Below, one piece after another: positions 53,586-61,448 of a DNA stretch of 64,000 nt. Under the pieces are notes generated by a model. That model did not search any database and was not told where the DNA came from. It saw only the letters and a program-made list of their open reading frames with translations. Both the position numbers and the translations under genes were made by a program. The stretch comes from Planococcus sp. 107-1 (lineage in GTDB: Bacteria > Bacillota > Bacilli > Bacillales_A > Planococcaceae), in the NCBI RefSeq assembly GCF_021513255.1, contig NZ_CP090977.1, positions 558,001 through 622,000 on the forward strand. Reading direction: 5' to 3'. Numbering within the stretch: position 1 is the stretch's first letter; every line of letters starts with the position of its first letter.

Positions 53586-53601
53586 GGGTTTATTCGCATG
53601 C

Positions 53602-53627
53602 AAAAGCATCCTTTAAAGGGTGCTTTT
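53602..53627 (+). terminator. Terminator after the DJ-1/PfpI gene (first copy)
   Basis: AAAAGCATCCTTT pairs with AAAGGGTGCTTTT. Nearly the same hairpin recurs at 53949-53974, on the far side of the repeat element. Confidence 0.75.
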
Positions 53628-53632
53628 ACAGT

Positions 53633-53940
53633 GTGTTGAAAAAGACAGAAACTAACTTAAGTTTCATTAAAGAATCTGATATTCCGCAAAACAGCTACGC
53701 TTTCCAGCGGGCTCACGCCCAATCCTCCTCGTTCGCTGCGCTCTCTGCGGTGTATCGGTCGACTCGCTAAGCCGCAGGAGTCTACGCTGTTTTGCTCCAT
53801 ATCTCTAGCACCGGTGCGGTTCCGGACTGGGCGGAGCAATAAGACGAGTGGTCTTCTCGGCTTATTGTGGGAGCCTTGTCCATAGCGCCGAAGTGCGGTT
53901 TATAGAAGCAGAAGCTCTAATTCAACGAGTTTCTTGACAA
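53633..53940. repeat. Dispersed palindromic intergenic repeat (long copy)
   Basis: About 308 bp without a credible gene. Its ends form a loose inverted repeat (GTTGAAAAAGACAGAAACT with AGTTTCTTGACAAC). The core 53690-53790 is GC-rich and palindromic (GCTTTCCAGCGGGC to GCAGGAGTCTACGC, with CCTCCTCGTTCGCTGCGCTC inside), very like an abundant intergenic repeat I recall from Bacillaceae and Planococcaceae. A second hairpin (GCAATAAG/CTTATTG) follows, then the block shared with 369-527. The element lies between two near-identical terminators. Confidence 0.75.
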
Positions 53941-53948
53941 CCTGCAAC

Positions 53949-53974
53949 AGCATCCTTTTGAAGGGTGCTTTTTT
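53949..53974 (+). terminator. Second copy of the post-DJ-1 terminator
   Basis: AGCATCCTTTTGAAGGGTGCT followed by TTTTT repeats the hairpin at 53602-53627. No gene lies between the two copies, only the repeat element. Confidence 0.75.
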
Positions 53975-53987
53975 GTCTGTCTGGGGG

Positions 53988-54092
53988 AGTCGGGAGTATT
54001 CAGGTGAAAGTTGAGAGAATCACAATAGAAGTTGGGAGTATTCAAGCGAAAGTCGGGAGTATTTCAAAAGGAGTTGGGAGTAAATCAACTTC
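53988..54092 (+). repeat. Tandem array E: five GTTGGGAGTATTCA units, exact 21-bp period
   Basis: AGTCGGGAGTATTCA-like units have their GGGAGT (once GAGAGA) at 53992, 54013, 54034, 54055 and 54076, each step exactly 21 bp. The trailing 6-7 bases vary. It lies between the second terminator copy and the czrA promoter. A plus-strand frame reads VGSIQAK VGSISKG VGSKSTS but has no ribosome site or start. Confidence 0.85.
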
Positions 54093-54146
54093 AAGATCCA
54101 TCAAAAAAAAATAAGCGCGGTAAAAGCTTATTCTCACTAAGGATGT

Positions 54147-54175
54147 TTGAAATAATCTATATATGAGTATATACT
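54147..54175 (+). promoter_or_regulatory. Sigma-A promoter of the czrA-czcD operon
   Basis: TTGAAA (54147-54152) and TATACT (54170-54175) with a 17-bp spacer. Confidence 0.75.
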
Positions 54176-54190
54176 AATATATACATATAG
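54157..54190. promoter_or_regulatory. ArsR/SmtB-type (CzrA) operator
   Basis: An imperfect AT-rich inverted repeat, CTATATATG-AG-TATAT against ATATA-TA-CATATAG, covering the spacer, -10 and transcription start. Size and base content are typical for SmtB/CzrA operators, and the repressor gene follows directly. Confidence 0.7.
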
Positions 54191-54223
54191 AAGAGTCACC
54201 CGACAGAAAGCGAGGCGAAAAAG

Positions 54224-54553
54224 ATGAAAGAAACCAACGACACAGCAGCGCTCGAACCTCATAACGATTTGGACGAGGAGACTTTATTCGTCGTGTCCCA
54301 GACTTTTAAAGCACTCGGCGACCCGACGCGGATCCGCATTTTGAATCTGTTATTCCAGCGGGAATATGCGGTCAATGACATTGCTGAAACTTTGCAGCTT
54401 CGCCAGTCGACGGTCTCGCATCAGCTGCGCTTCCTGAAGAATTTGCGGCTCGTGAAATACCGGCGGGAAGGCACGACTTTGTATTACTCACAGGACGATG
54501 ATCACGTCATGAGCCTGCTCAAGATGACGATCGATCACGCCAGCCATAATTGA
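54224..54553 (+). CDS. czrA: ArsR/SmtB-family zinc/cobalt-sensing repressor (CzrA-like)
   Basis: A 109-residue winged-helix repressor: [16 protein letters not shown], recognition helix [16 protein letters not shown], wing [11 protein letters not shown]. The C-terminal alpha-5 metal site is present (DDDHV, then IDHASH), matching the Asp/His and His/His ligands of CzrA, while no Cys-rich arsenic or cadmium site is seen. Zn or Co should release it from the operator at 54157-54190 and induce czcD. ATG with AAGCGAGG upstream. Confidence 0.88.
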   Translation: MKETNDTAALEPHNDLDEETLFVVSQTFKALGDPTRIRILNLLFQREYAVNDIAETLQLRQSTVSHQLRFLKNLRLVKYRREGTTLYYSQDDDHVMSLLKMTIDHASHN

Positions 54554-54589
54554 GATGAAAAATAAACGACAGCGGGGGAGGTTTTTCAG

Positions 54590-55540
54590 TTGGCGCATAA
54601 CCATGACCACGGGCATGACCATACGCACGGAGCAAATAAAAAAGCATTGGTCATCAGCTTTATCATCATCACCACCTATATGGTAGTTGAAGCCATTGGG
54701 GGTTATTTGACGAACAGTTTGGCCTTGCTTGCGGATGCAGGGCACATGCTGAGCGATTCGATTTCGATGGGCATCGCGATTCTTGCATTTACGCTGGGCG
54801 AGAAAGTGGCAGATTACAGCAAAACCTACGGCTACAAACGCTTTGAAATTCTGGCCGCGGTTTTTAACGGCGTCACACTCGTACTGATTGCGCTTTATAT
54901 TTTCTACGAAGCGTACCACCGCTTTGCGGATCCGCCTGAAGTGGCTTCCGGCGGCATGCTCGCGATCGCTTTTGTCGGGCTGCTCGTGAATATCCTGGTT
55001 GCCTGGATCTTGATGCGCGGAGGCGATACCGAAGAAAATCTGAATGTGCGTGCCGCTTTCCTCCACGTCCTCGGCGATTTGCTTGGTTCAGTCGGAGCAG
55101 TAGCAGCGGCGCTTCTCATCATGTTCTTCGGTTGGGGCTGGGCGGATCCGCTTGCAAGCGTGATCGTCGCTGTTCTTGTGTTGATCAGCGGCTGGCGCGT
55201 GACAAAAGATGCGGTTCATATCTTGATGGAAGGCACGCCGAAAAACATCGATCTCGATGACATCATCCAGACGATGGAAGCTGTGCCGGGGGTGGAAAGC
55301 ATCCATGACTTGCATGCCTGGTGTATCACGAGCGGACACAATGCTTTGTCTTGCCACGCGGTCGTCGACGGTGAGTTGTCGGTGCAGGACAGCCAGAAAA
55401 TTCTCCGGACGATTGAACACGAACTCGCGCATAAAGGAATTGGCCATGTGACCATCCAAATGGAAAACCGAAGCCATCCGCATGAAAATGAATTATTGTG
55501 CAAAAGCGAAGGCGAATCTTCTGTCCATCATGCACATTAA
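54590..55540 (+). CDS. czcD: Cation diffusion facilitator, zinc/cobalt/cadmium exporter
   Basis: A 316-residue CDF antiporter with six hydrophobic helices. The metal-transport site is shown by ADAGHMLSD (helix 2) and LHVLGDLLGS (helix 5). The N terminus (HNHDHGHDHTHG) and C terminus (HPHENE, HHAH) are histidine-rich, and the cytosolic domain contains VESIHDLHAWCIT. Start TTG 54590 with GGGGGAGG 8 bp upstream. Second gene of the czrA operon. Confidence 0.93.
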   Translation: MAHNHDHGHDHTHGANKKALVISFIIITTYMVVEAIGGYLTNSLALLADAGHMLSDSISMGIAILAFTLGEKVADYSKTYGYKRFEILAAVFNGVTLVLIALYIFYEAYHRFADPPEVASGGMLAIAFVGLLVNILVAWILMRGGDTEENLNVRAAFLHVLGDLLGSVGAVAAALLIMFFGWGWADPLASVIVAVLVLISGWRVTKDAVHILMEGTPKNIDLDDIIQTMEAVPGVESIHDLHAWCITSGHNALSCHAVVDGELSVQDSQKILRTIEHELAHKGIGHVTIQMENRSHPHENELLCKSEGESSVHHAH

Positions 55541-55555
55541 CTCCATCAGAAAAAT

Positions 55556-55598
55556 AAAAAACGCGTGGACCAGGAAATCACCTGGTCCACGCGTTTTT
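55556..55598. terminator. Bidirectional terminator after czcD
   Basis: A perfect 18-bp stem AAAAACGCGTGGACCAGG / CCTGGTCCACGCGTTTTT around a 6-nt loop, shared by czcD and the convergent small gene. Confidence 0.93.
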
Positions 55599-55605
55599 GT
55601 GTTGT

Positions 55606-55866
55606 TCATCGGAGCGCTTGATGCGCCAAATGCTCGTCTTCTTTTTTTACGTAGAAATCGTATTGCGCATTATTGGTTTCGGCAGCACGGACAAAAGGAA
55701 TATCGCTGCCAGTCGACCCTAAGGAACTTGCATTTATTTTTCGTACGGCATCAAATGATACGCCGTGCATCTGGAGCTGATCGGCGGCACGGAAATACAT
55801 ATCGTGCCCGAACGCAGTGTGAACCAAACATTTCTTTTCGAAAAAGAGAAATCGGACCAGTCCCAT
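55606..55866 (-). CDS. Small protein of 86 residues, function unknown
   Basis: A short cytosolic protein (starts MGLVRFLFFEKKCLVHTAFG, ends DFYVKKEDEHLAHQALR). The end recalls small proteins with an alpha/beta ferredoxin-like signal domain, but I cannot name the family. The ATG at 55866 follows AGGAAGGGG at a somewhat long spacing. It shares the terminator at 55556-55598. Confidence 0.65.
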   Translation of the reverse strand: MGLVRFLFFEKKCLVHTAFGHDMYFRAADQLQMHGVSFDAVRKINASSLGSTGSDIPFVRAAETNNAQYDFYVKKEDEHLAHQALR

Positions 55867-55931
55867 GATGGAAAACCCCTTCCTGAAACAGCTTTATCCA
55901 TTATACGGCTGAACCTGGAAAAGGTTTCTCT

Positions 55932-56273
55932 TTAAATGAAGGTCTCTTCTTCCGGCTGGCCAAGCTTATCGGTCAATGTCCGGTAAATATCCTCGAAATG
56001 CTTGCCTTCATACCACATCTCGTTATACGCAGCGGAACGGATGAGCGCTTCTTTGTCGGCTTTCACGACTTCGATCTGGACGGTATTGCTGCGCCCTGTT
56101 TCGTCGATTTCCCGGCGTTTCTCTTCGATGAAAGCAGCAGAGTTCGGCTGCTCGTATTCTTTGAAAGCTTCTACCACTTCATTGAAAACCGTAATCGTGT
56201 CTTCCTCACTTCGAAACAGCCAGAAATAATCTTTCTTTTCCTGCGCTAACTGCAAGTTCAATTGATAATGCAT
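55932..56273 (-). CDS. Conserved-looking hypothetical protein of 113 residues
   Basis: A hydrophilic protein rich in Glu and aromatic residues (KKDYFWLFRSEEDTI, then EIDETGRSNTVQIEVVKADK and YNEMWYEGKHFEDIYR). No signal peptide or membrane helix. The ATG at 56273 follows GAGGAGG at 7 bp; an ATG seven codons earlier overlaps that box. Family not recognised. Confidence 0.68.
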   Translation of the reverse strand: MHYQLNLQLAQEKKDYFWLFRSEEDTITVFNEVVEAFKEYEQPNSAAFIEEKRREIDETGRSNTVQIEVVKADKEALIRSAAYNEMWYEGKHFEDIYRTLTDKLGQPEEETFI

Positions 56274-56396
56274 ATGCGTTCCTCCTCGGTTCATAAAATC
56301 TGCAATGTAGTCATTCTATACCCGAAACGCAAGCGGTGAACCCTTGTTCTTTAGAATAGAAGAAGGCCCATAAAAGCAATTCAATCCTCTATTTTC

Positions 56397-56427
56397 TGCT
56401 TGAGCAACAATTTTTACTGCTTAAGCA
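56397..56427. promoter_or_regulatory. Two 10-bp palindromes 21 bp apart upstream of the yesN-type gene
   Basis: TGCTTGAGCA (56397-56406) and the perfect palindrome TGCTTAAGCA (56418-56427) lie two helical turns apart, about 140 bp before the response-regulator gene. This looks like a tandem operator for an unknown regulator. It could alternatively be a two-unit remnant of a 21-bp array. Confidence 0.4.
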
Positions 56428-56563
56428 AGGAGCTGGAAAATCCGATTTAATGACATGATTTCATGAAAAGATGGTACTATGTCTGTAGATTATCGAAGCG
56501 GGCAAGGGATGGCAGCTTCGAGAGAAAAGTTTCAAATCAATCGCATGCAAAGGGGGCAAATTC

Positions 56564-58127
56564 ATGGGGGAAGTGTGCAGAGTTCTCATTGTCGATGATG
56601 AAATGCTCATTAGGCAAGGAATCATCAATTACATTGATTGGGAGCAAGAGGGATTTCAAATTGTAGCGGAAGCATCTAACGGCAAAGAAGCGCTGCAGAT
56701 GATGGCAGAGTTTTCTCCGCATATCGTCATCACGGACATCGTCATGCCGATCATGGACGGCATCGATTTAGTGCGGGGAAGGCAAGAACGCATTTCCGGA
56801 TATCGAATTTATTGTTTTGAGCAGTTTTGAAAACTTCGATTATGTACGTTCCACGTTTCAGAACGGAGTTGCCGATTATATATTGAAGCCGAAGCTGAAC
56901 GGAGAAGAGTTGCTGAAGAGCTTGAACAAAATCGTGGACCGGATTCCAGGCCTTCAGAATGGAGCCGCTTTGATAGAGCCGAGTCGATCTGTTGAAGAAA
57001 TGTTAGAGCACCTCATCCTCGGATACGACTCGGCGGTGGATAAAGCGAGTTTGTCTGCCGTATTTACCAATAGCCAGTTTGCGTTGATCGAAATCCATGC
57101 AAAGAATGGAGATCAACCTAAATGGAAAGGCCAGCTCGAGCCGCTTCTTCCAGAAGGAACAGCCGTGTTTTTAGCAGCTTCCAATGAAGCGGATACAAAG
57201 ATTTTGCTTAATTTCAGTCCGCATCAGTTCGGGGACATCAAAAAGGCCATTGCCGATGAAGCGGCCAAACGCAGCGGAGTGTCATGGTTGGTCTGTGAAC
57301 CGTTCCAGGCGATTGATGAGTTGAAAAAAGTTCATGATGAAAGTTTAAAGAAAATGGAGAAATACCTTTTTTACCTGCCGGACCAGACCCTATTCCTCTA
57401 CGATGAACTGCCGGCAGAAAAAGCGAAACAAGCGAATTTCGATTTGAACCATTTTATCGAGTTGGTGAAAGATCGTCTATTCAACGCAGCTTTCGACTAT
57501 CTGAAAAGCCACATCGAGTATCTGGCGGGGCGATACAGCAACGACAGTTTTGAATTCAAATCGTTTTTAGGCAATATCATATTCAATATTATCGTCTTAT
57601 TAGATAGCTTGAAATACGATACCCAAGAGCTCGAACGGAATAAATACAGTTATTTCACGAACATCAATGAAGCGGAAAATGTGGAAGAAGCGGTGGATGA
57701 ATTCCACCGGTTTTTAGAAGAAGTGCGGAAAATCATGATGCTGCACGGAGGTTCTGATGAACAGGCCAATAACCTGGATAAGATTCTTTCGTATATTGAA
57801 CAGCATTACACAGAGCCGCTCCGGCTGTCGGAAATCGCTGCCCATTTCCACTTTAATGCGTCGTATTTGTCCTCTTATTTCAGTACGCACCATAAAGAAG
57901 GGTTCAGCGAATACTTGAACCGCATCCGGATCAAGAAGTCGATGGAATTGCTGGAAAACAGTCCGGTGACCATCTCGAACATCAGCGGCATGGTGGGCTA
58001 TTCGGATCATAGCTATTATTGCAAAGTGTTCAAGCGCATTACGGGGATGTCTCCGGGAGCTTACCGAAAGGAGTACCATGCCGACCATGAAAATGAAGCA
58101 AAAGGCCTCGCGCATCTTAAGAAATAA
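56564..58127 (+). pseudogene. YesN-type AraC-family response regulator, frameshifted
   Basis: A response regulator of about 520 residues: receiver domain (VLIVDDEMLIRQG, phosphoacceptor in VITDIVMPIMDG), a long middle region, and a C-terminal AraC double helix-turn-helix (LSEIAAHFHFNASYLSSYF; ISGMVGYSDHSYYCKVFKR, ending TGMSPGAYRKEY). It should activate the sugar transporter downstream. The frame breaks at the four-G run 56775-56778: three G restore LVREGKNAFPDIEFIVLSS. Likely a sequence error. ATG with AAAGGGGG. Its end overlaps the kinase gene by 50 bp. Confidence 0.85.
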
Positions 58128-59895
58128 CAGCCTGTTCATCAAGATGTTTCTAATCATGGTCGTCAGCATTGTGGCAGTTTCACTTTTGATCACTTTCAGT
58201 TCGATTCGCATGTCTTCCGATTTGTTCATGGACACTTTCAGCATCTCCAATACGAAAGCGCTGGAGCAGATCGAAACGCGTTTTGAAGATTACAGCTTTG
58301 CTATTGTCAGTGCAACAAACGAAGTCCAGAACAACGGCACCATCAAACGGGTGTTGACGCAAGAAAACGAGAGCGCCATCGAAACGTCGAAATCTTATCA
58401 TGACATCAGCCGACAGATTGAACGCATTTACCCGACAGTGGAATCCTATGACACCAATATGATTGTGCTCGGTGAAAATGAGCGGCTCTACAATATGAAT
58501 TATTCGAATTGGCCGGTTTCCTGGGAAGTGCTGCGCAACCATCCGATTACCAAACGGACGGTAGAAGAGCCCAACCGGCTGCTTTACCAGTTCATGCCGT
58601 CCACTTCCTTCAATGACAAGCCGATGATTGTCGCAACCAAAGCGCTGATGGAAAGGTCGACCGGCGAAATTTACGGTGTGCTTTACTTTCCCATCCGCGA
58701 AGAGGATTGGAAGCGGCTTTACGAAGGCTACACGAGCACGGAAAACGAAGTGCTGCTGGTCAACCAAGACGGGAAAATCGTTTCGAGTAATAAAGACGAA
58801 ATGATCGGCGATCTGGAACCGGAGCTGTTAAAGCTTGCTCAAGAAGTCGAAACGGAAGAATTGGATTTAAAAGAAGTCGAGTTTCTTGAAACGAATTATT
58901 TGCTGATGTCGCAGTATTTGCCGACTTATGATCTGTATTTAGTCAACTTGGTCGACAAAGGTGCAGTCTTGGCCAATTTGATCAATACGAAAGAAATTCT
59001 GCTTATCAGCCTCGGGATTGTGCTCTTCGCCGTCGTCATCGTGTTCATCATTTCAAGGAGAATGACAAACTCGATCAGCCGCCTAGTCAAACAGATTTCA
59101 TCCATGGCGAAACACGATTTTAATCGGCCAATCGCAGAAACCGGCGGCTACGAGGCGAAGAAAATCGCCAATGCTTTCAACTCGATGCTCAGCGAATTGC
59201 AGGAGTATGTCGACTTGGTAGTGCAAGCACAGCAAAAGCAGCGCAGTGCAGAACTCATGGCGCTTCAGCATCAGATCAATCCGCATTTTCTGTACAATAC
59301 CTTGGCATCGGTGAAATTCATGGTCCAGCAAGGCAAAAAGGAAAAAGCGACAGACATGATCCATGCCTTGATTTCTTTATTGCAAAATGCCCTGAGCAAT
59401 GTGGACCAGACCATTACGGTCGAGCAGGAAATAACGGATCTGAAAAATTACGTGCTCATCAATCAGGCCCGGTACGGCGACGGCATCAAAGTGAATTTCT
59501 TCGTTTCTCCTGATTGCCTGGACTGCCAGGTGCCGAAACTGATTCTTCAGCCCTTCATCGAAAATGCGTTCTTCCATGCGTTCAATGAGAAAAAAGAAGG
59601 ATTCGTCCAAATTCTGATATCCCAAAAACGGGGCAGCCTGTTATGTGAAATTGTCGACAATGGCGATGGCATGGAATTGAAAGGCGACCACACAAAAGAA
59701 GATATGAAAGAGAAACGCCACCTGTTCAGCGGGATTGGCATCCGCAATGTCCATGAACGCATCCAGATGATTTATGGAGGACAATATGGCGTAGAAATAT
59801 CGAGCGAAAAAGGCGAAGGCACAAAAGTCAAAGTGGAATTGCCGATTCAAAAGCTGGATACTTCCGTGAAATCCAATGAAATTACCAGTATCTAA
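58078..59895 (+). CDS. YesM-type sensor histidine kinase
   Basis: A 605-residue membrane kinase: first helix (about 19-42), extracytoplasmic dCache-like region (about 43-305), second helix (about 310-330), HAMP (about 330-382), His_kinase domain with ALQHQINPHFLYNTLAS (phosphoacceptor His) and HATPase (LILQPFIENAFFHAF, VDNGDGM, GIGIRNVHER). Partner of the overlapping YesN-type regulator. ATG 58078 with AAAGGAG. It likely senses extracellular oligosaccharide. Confidence 0.92.
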   Translation: MPTMKMKQKASRILRNNSLFIKMFLIMVVSIVAVSLLITFSSIRMSSDLFMDTFSISNTKALEQIETRFEDYSFAIVSATNEVQNNGTIKRVLTQENESAIETSKSYHDISRQIERIYPTVESYDTNMIVLGENERLYNMNYSNWPVSWEVLRNHPITKRTVEEPNRLLYQFMPSTSFNDKPMIVATKALMERSTGEIYGVLYFPIREEDWKRLYEGYTSTENEVLLVNQDGKIVSSNKDEMIGDLEPELLKLAQEVETEELDLKEVEFLETNYLLMSQYLPTYDLYLVNLVDKGAVLANLINTKEILLISLGIVLFAVVIVFIISRRMTNSISRLVKQISSMAKHDFNRPIAETGGYEAKKIANAFNSMLSELQEYVDLVVQAQQKQRSAELMALQHQINPHFLYNTLASVKFMVQQGKKEKATDMIHALISLLQNALSNVDQTITVEQEITDLKNYVLINQARYGDGIKVNFFVSPDCLDCQVPKLILQPFIENAFFHAFNEKKEGFVQILISQKRGSLLCEIVDNGDGMELKGDHTKEDMKEKRHLFSGIGIRNVHERIQMIYGGQYGVEISSEKGEGTKVKVELPIQKLDTSVKSNEITSI

Positions 59896-59956
59896 GAATA
59901 GTCCAAGAAGTATTCAGTGAAGTTTGAACTATCTAAAAATTTTCGGATAAACATCT

Positions 59957-59983
59957 AAAGATTGTGCTAACAATCTTTTTTTT
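59957..59983 (+). terminator. Intrinsic terminator after the yesM-type gene
   Basis: AAAGATTGT pairs with ACAATCTTT, loop GCTA, followed by T residues. It occupies the place where a -35 box for the next promoter would be. Confidence 0.85.
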
Positions 59984-59990
59984 ATGTCGT

Positions 59991-59996
59991 TATACT
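59991..59996 (+). promoter_or_regulatory. Predicted -10 element of the galactoside transporter operon
   Basis: TATACT 48 bp before the binding-protein start. At 17 bp upstream (59968-59973) only TAACAA is found, so no proper -35 exists. This fits a promoter that needs an activator such as the YesN-type regulator. Confidence 0.45.
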
Positions 59997-60012
59997 GTAT
60001 GAAAGGTGCAAA

Positions 60013-60026
60013 GTTAAGCGCTTACA
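60013..60026 (+). promoter_or_regulatory. cre-like site before the galactoside-binding protein gene
   Basis: GTTAAGCGCTTACA contains the perfect palindrome TAAGCGCTTA and matches the cre consensus at 12 of 14 positions. It lies downstream of the predicted -10, where CcpA would block transcription. Confidence 0.6.
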
Positions 60027-60043
60027 AAAAAGGGGGATATTAA

Positions 60044-61336
60044 ATGAAGAAGGTTTATCTTATGCTCGTATTGCTCGTCGGATTGGCAGTTTTGGCAGCT
60101 TGTTCTTCAGGGGATGAAGAAGCAAACAGCGGAAGCGGATCAGAAGGTTCATCAGGTACAGACAGCATTACCGCTTGGGCTTGGGATCCAGCATTCAATA
60201 TTGCAGCTCTTGAAAAAGCGAAAGAAGCTTACGACGGCGACGTTGAAGTGAAAATCATTGAAAATGCACAAGACGATATTATTCAAAAACTCAACACTGG
60301 GCTTAGCTCAGGTACGACAAAAGGGATGCCGAATATTGTCCTGATTGAAGATTACCGTGCACAAAGTTTCTTGCAGGCGTATCCGGATGCATTCCATCCG
60401 TTGACGGACGTGATCAACTCGGATGACTTTGCAGACTATAAAATTGCAACAACAAGCTTTGACGGCGAACAATACGGATTGCCATTCGATTCTGGCGTAG
60501 CTGGATTGTACGTCCGCACAGATTATCTTGAAGAAGCAGGCTATACACCAGAAGATCTTACGGACATCACGTGGGATGAATACATTGAAATCGGAAAAAA
60601 GGTAAAAGAAGCAACAGGCAAGAACATGCTGACATTGGATCCGAACGATTTGGGCCAAATCCGCATGATGATCCAGACAAACGGTTCATGGTACGTAGAT
60701 GAAGACGGTTCTACACCAAACCTTGAAGGCAACGAATCACTTGCGAAAGCATTTGAAACGTATAAAAAGATGATGGATGCAGATATCGGCAAAATCGTTT
60801 CTGACTGGAGCCAGTTCGTCGGAGCATTCAACAGCGGCGATGTAGCCAGCGTTCCAACAGGAAACTGGATTACGCCAAGCATCAAGCAAGCTGAAGACCA
60901 ATCAGGAAAATGGGCAGTCGTGCCGATGCCTCGCCTTGATATGGAAGGCGCAGTCAATGCCTCGAACTTAGGCGGCAGCTCATGGTATGTCTTGAACGTA
61001 GATGGCAAAGAAGAAGCGGCAGACTTCATGCTGCAAACATTCGGTTCAAATGCGGATCTTTACCAAACATTAGTAAAAGATATCGGTGCTCTTGGAACAT
61101 ACTCAGCAGCAGCTGAAGGCGATGCTTACGCAGTAGAAGATGAATTCTTCGGCGGACAGCAGCTCCTGACAGATCTATCGACATGGACAGATGAAATTCC
61201 AGGCGTTAACTACGGTCTTCACACATATGCGATCGAAGACATTTTAGTAACGGGAATGCAGGATTATTTGAACGGCACAGAGCTGGCAACCGTACTTGAA
61301 AACGTACAATCTCAAGCAGAAGCGCAGCTGAAATAA
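60044..61336 (+). CDS. Galactoside-type ABC transporter, substrate-binding lipoprotein
   Basis: A 430-residue family 1 binding lipoprotein. The signal peptide ends in lipobox LAAC (Cys near 20), followed by a Ser/Gly/Glu linker. Mature segments: ITAWAWDPAFNIAALEKAK, YGLPFDSGVAGLYVRTDYL and NLGGSSWYVLN. With the alpha-galactosidase downstream, raffinose- or melibiose-type galactosides are the likely ligands (MsmE/RafE-like). ATG with AAAAAGGGGG. Confidence 0.88.
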   Translation: MKKVYLMLVLLVGLAVLAACSSGDEEANSGSGSEGSSGTDSITAWAWDPAFNIAALEKAKEAYDGDVEVKIIENAQDDIIQKLNTGLSSGTTKGMPNIVLIEDYRAQSFLQAYPDAFHPLTDVINSDDFADYKIATTSFDGEQYGLPFDSGVAGLYVRTDYLEEAGYTPEDLTDITWDEYIEIGKKVKEATGKNMLTLDPNDLGQIRMMIQTNGSWYVDEDGSTPNLEGNESLAKAFETYKKMMDADIGKIVSDWSQFVGAFNSGDVASVPTGNWITPSIKQAEDQSGKWAVVPMPRLDMEGAVNASNLGGSSWYVLNVDGKEEAADFMLQTFGSNADLYQTLVKDIGALGTYSAAAEGDAYAVEDEFFGGQQLLTDLSTWTDEIPGVNYGLHTYAIEDILVTGMQDYLNGTELATVLENVQSQAEAQLK

Positions 61337-61354
61337 GCGAAGGAAAACAAACAA

Positions 61355-61430
61355 AGCCTTGAGTTGCCGCTAACGGATTGGTAGGAGTGCTTTCCCACTT
61401 GCCAGCCAATGCGCAGCTCAAGCTTTTTTT
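61355..61430 (+). terminator. Long hairpin between binding-protein and permease genes
   Basis: AGCCTTGAGTTGC pairs with GCAGCTCAAGCT (one bulge and a mismatch) around a loop that itself can fold, followed by seven T. As in the maltose operon (35083-35113), it should lower permease expression relative to the binding protein. Confidence 0.75.
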
Positions 61431-61448
61431 ATAGGAGGAATGAGAAGT

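Noticed and set aside
53690..53790. Structured RNA gene in the GC-rich palindromic core
   Set aside because: The sequence matches a dispersed intergenic repeat in style, shares its flanking blocks with 369-527, and has no promoter-terminator pair of its own.
41672..54092. Possible CRISPR arrays
   Set aside because: Units are only 21 bp with 7-11 bp cores and no unique spacers of 30 bp or more; no cas genes are in the window.
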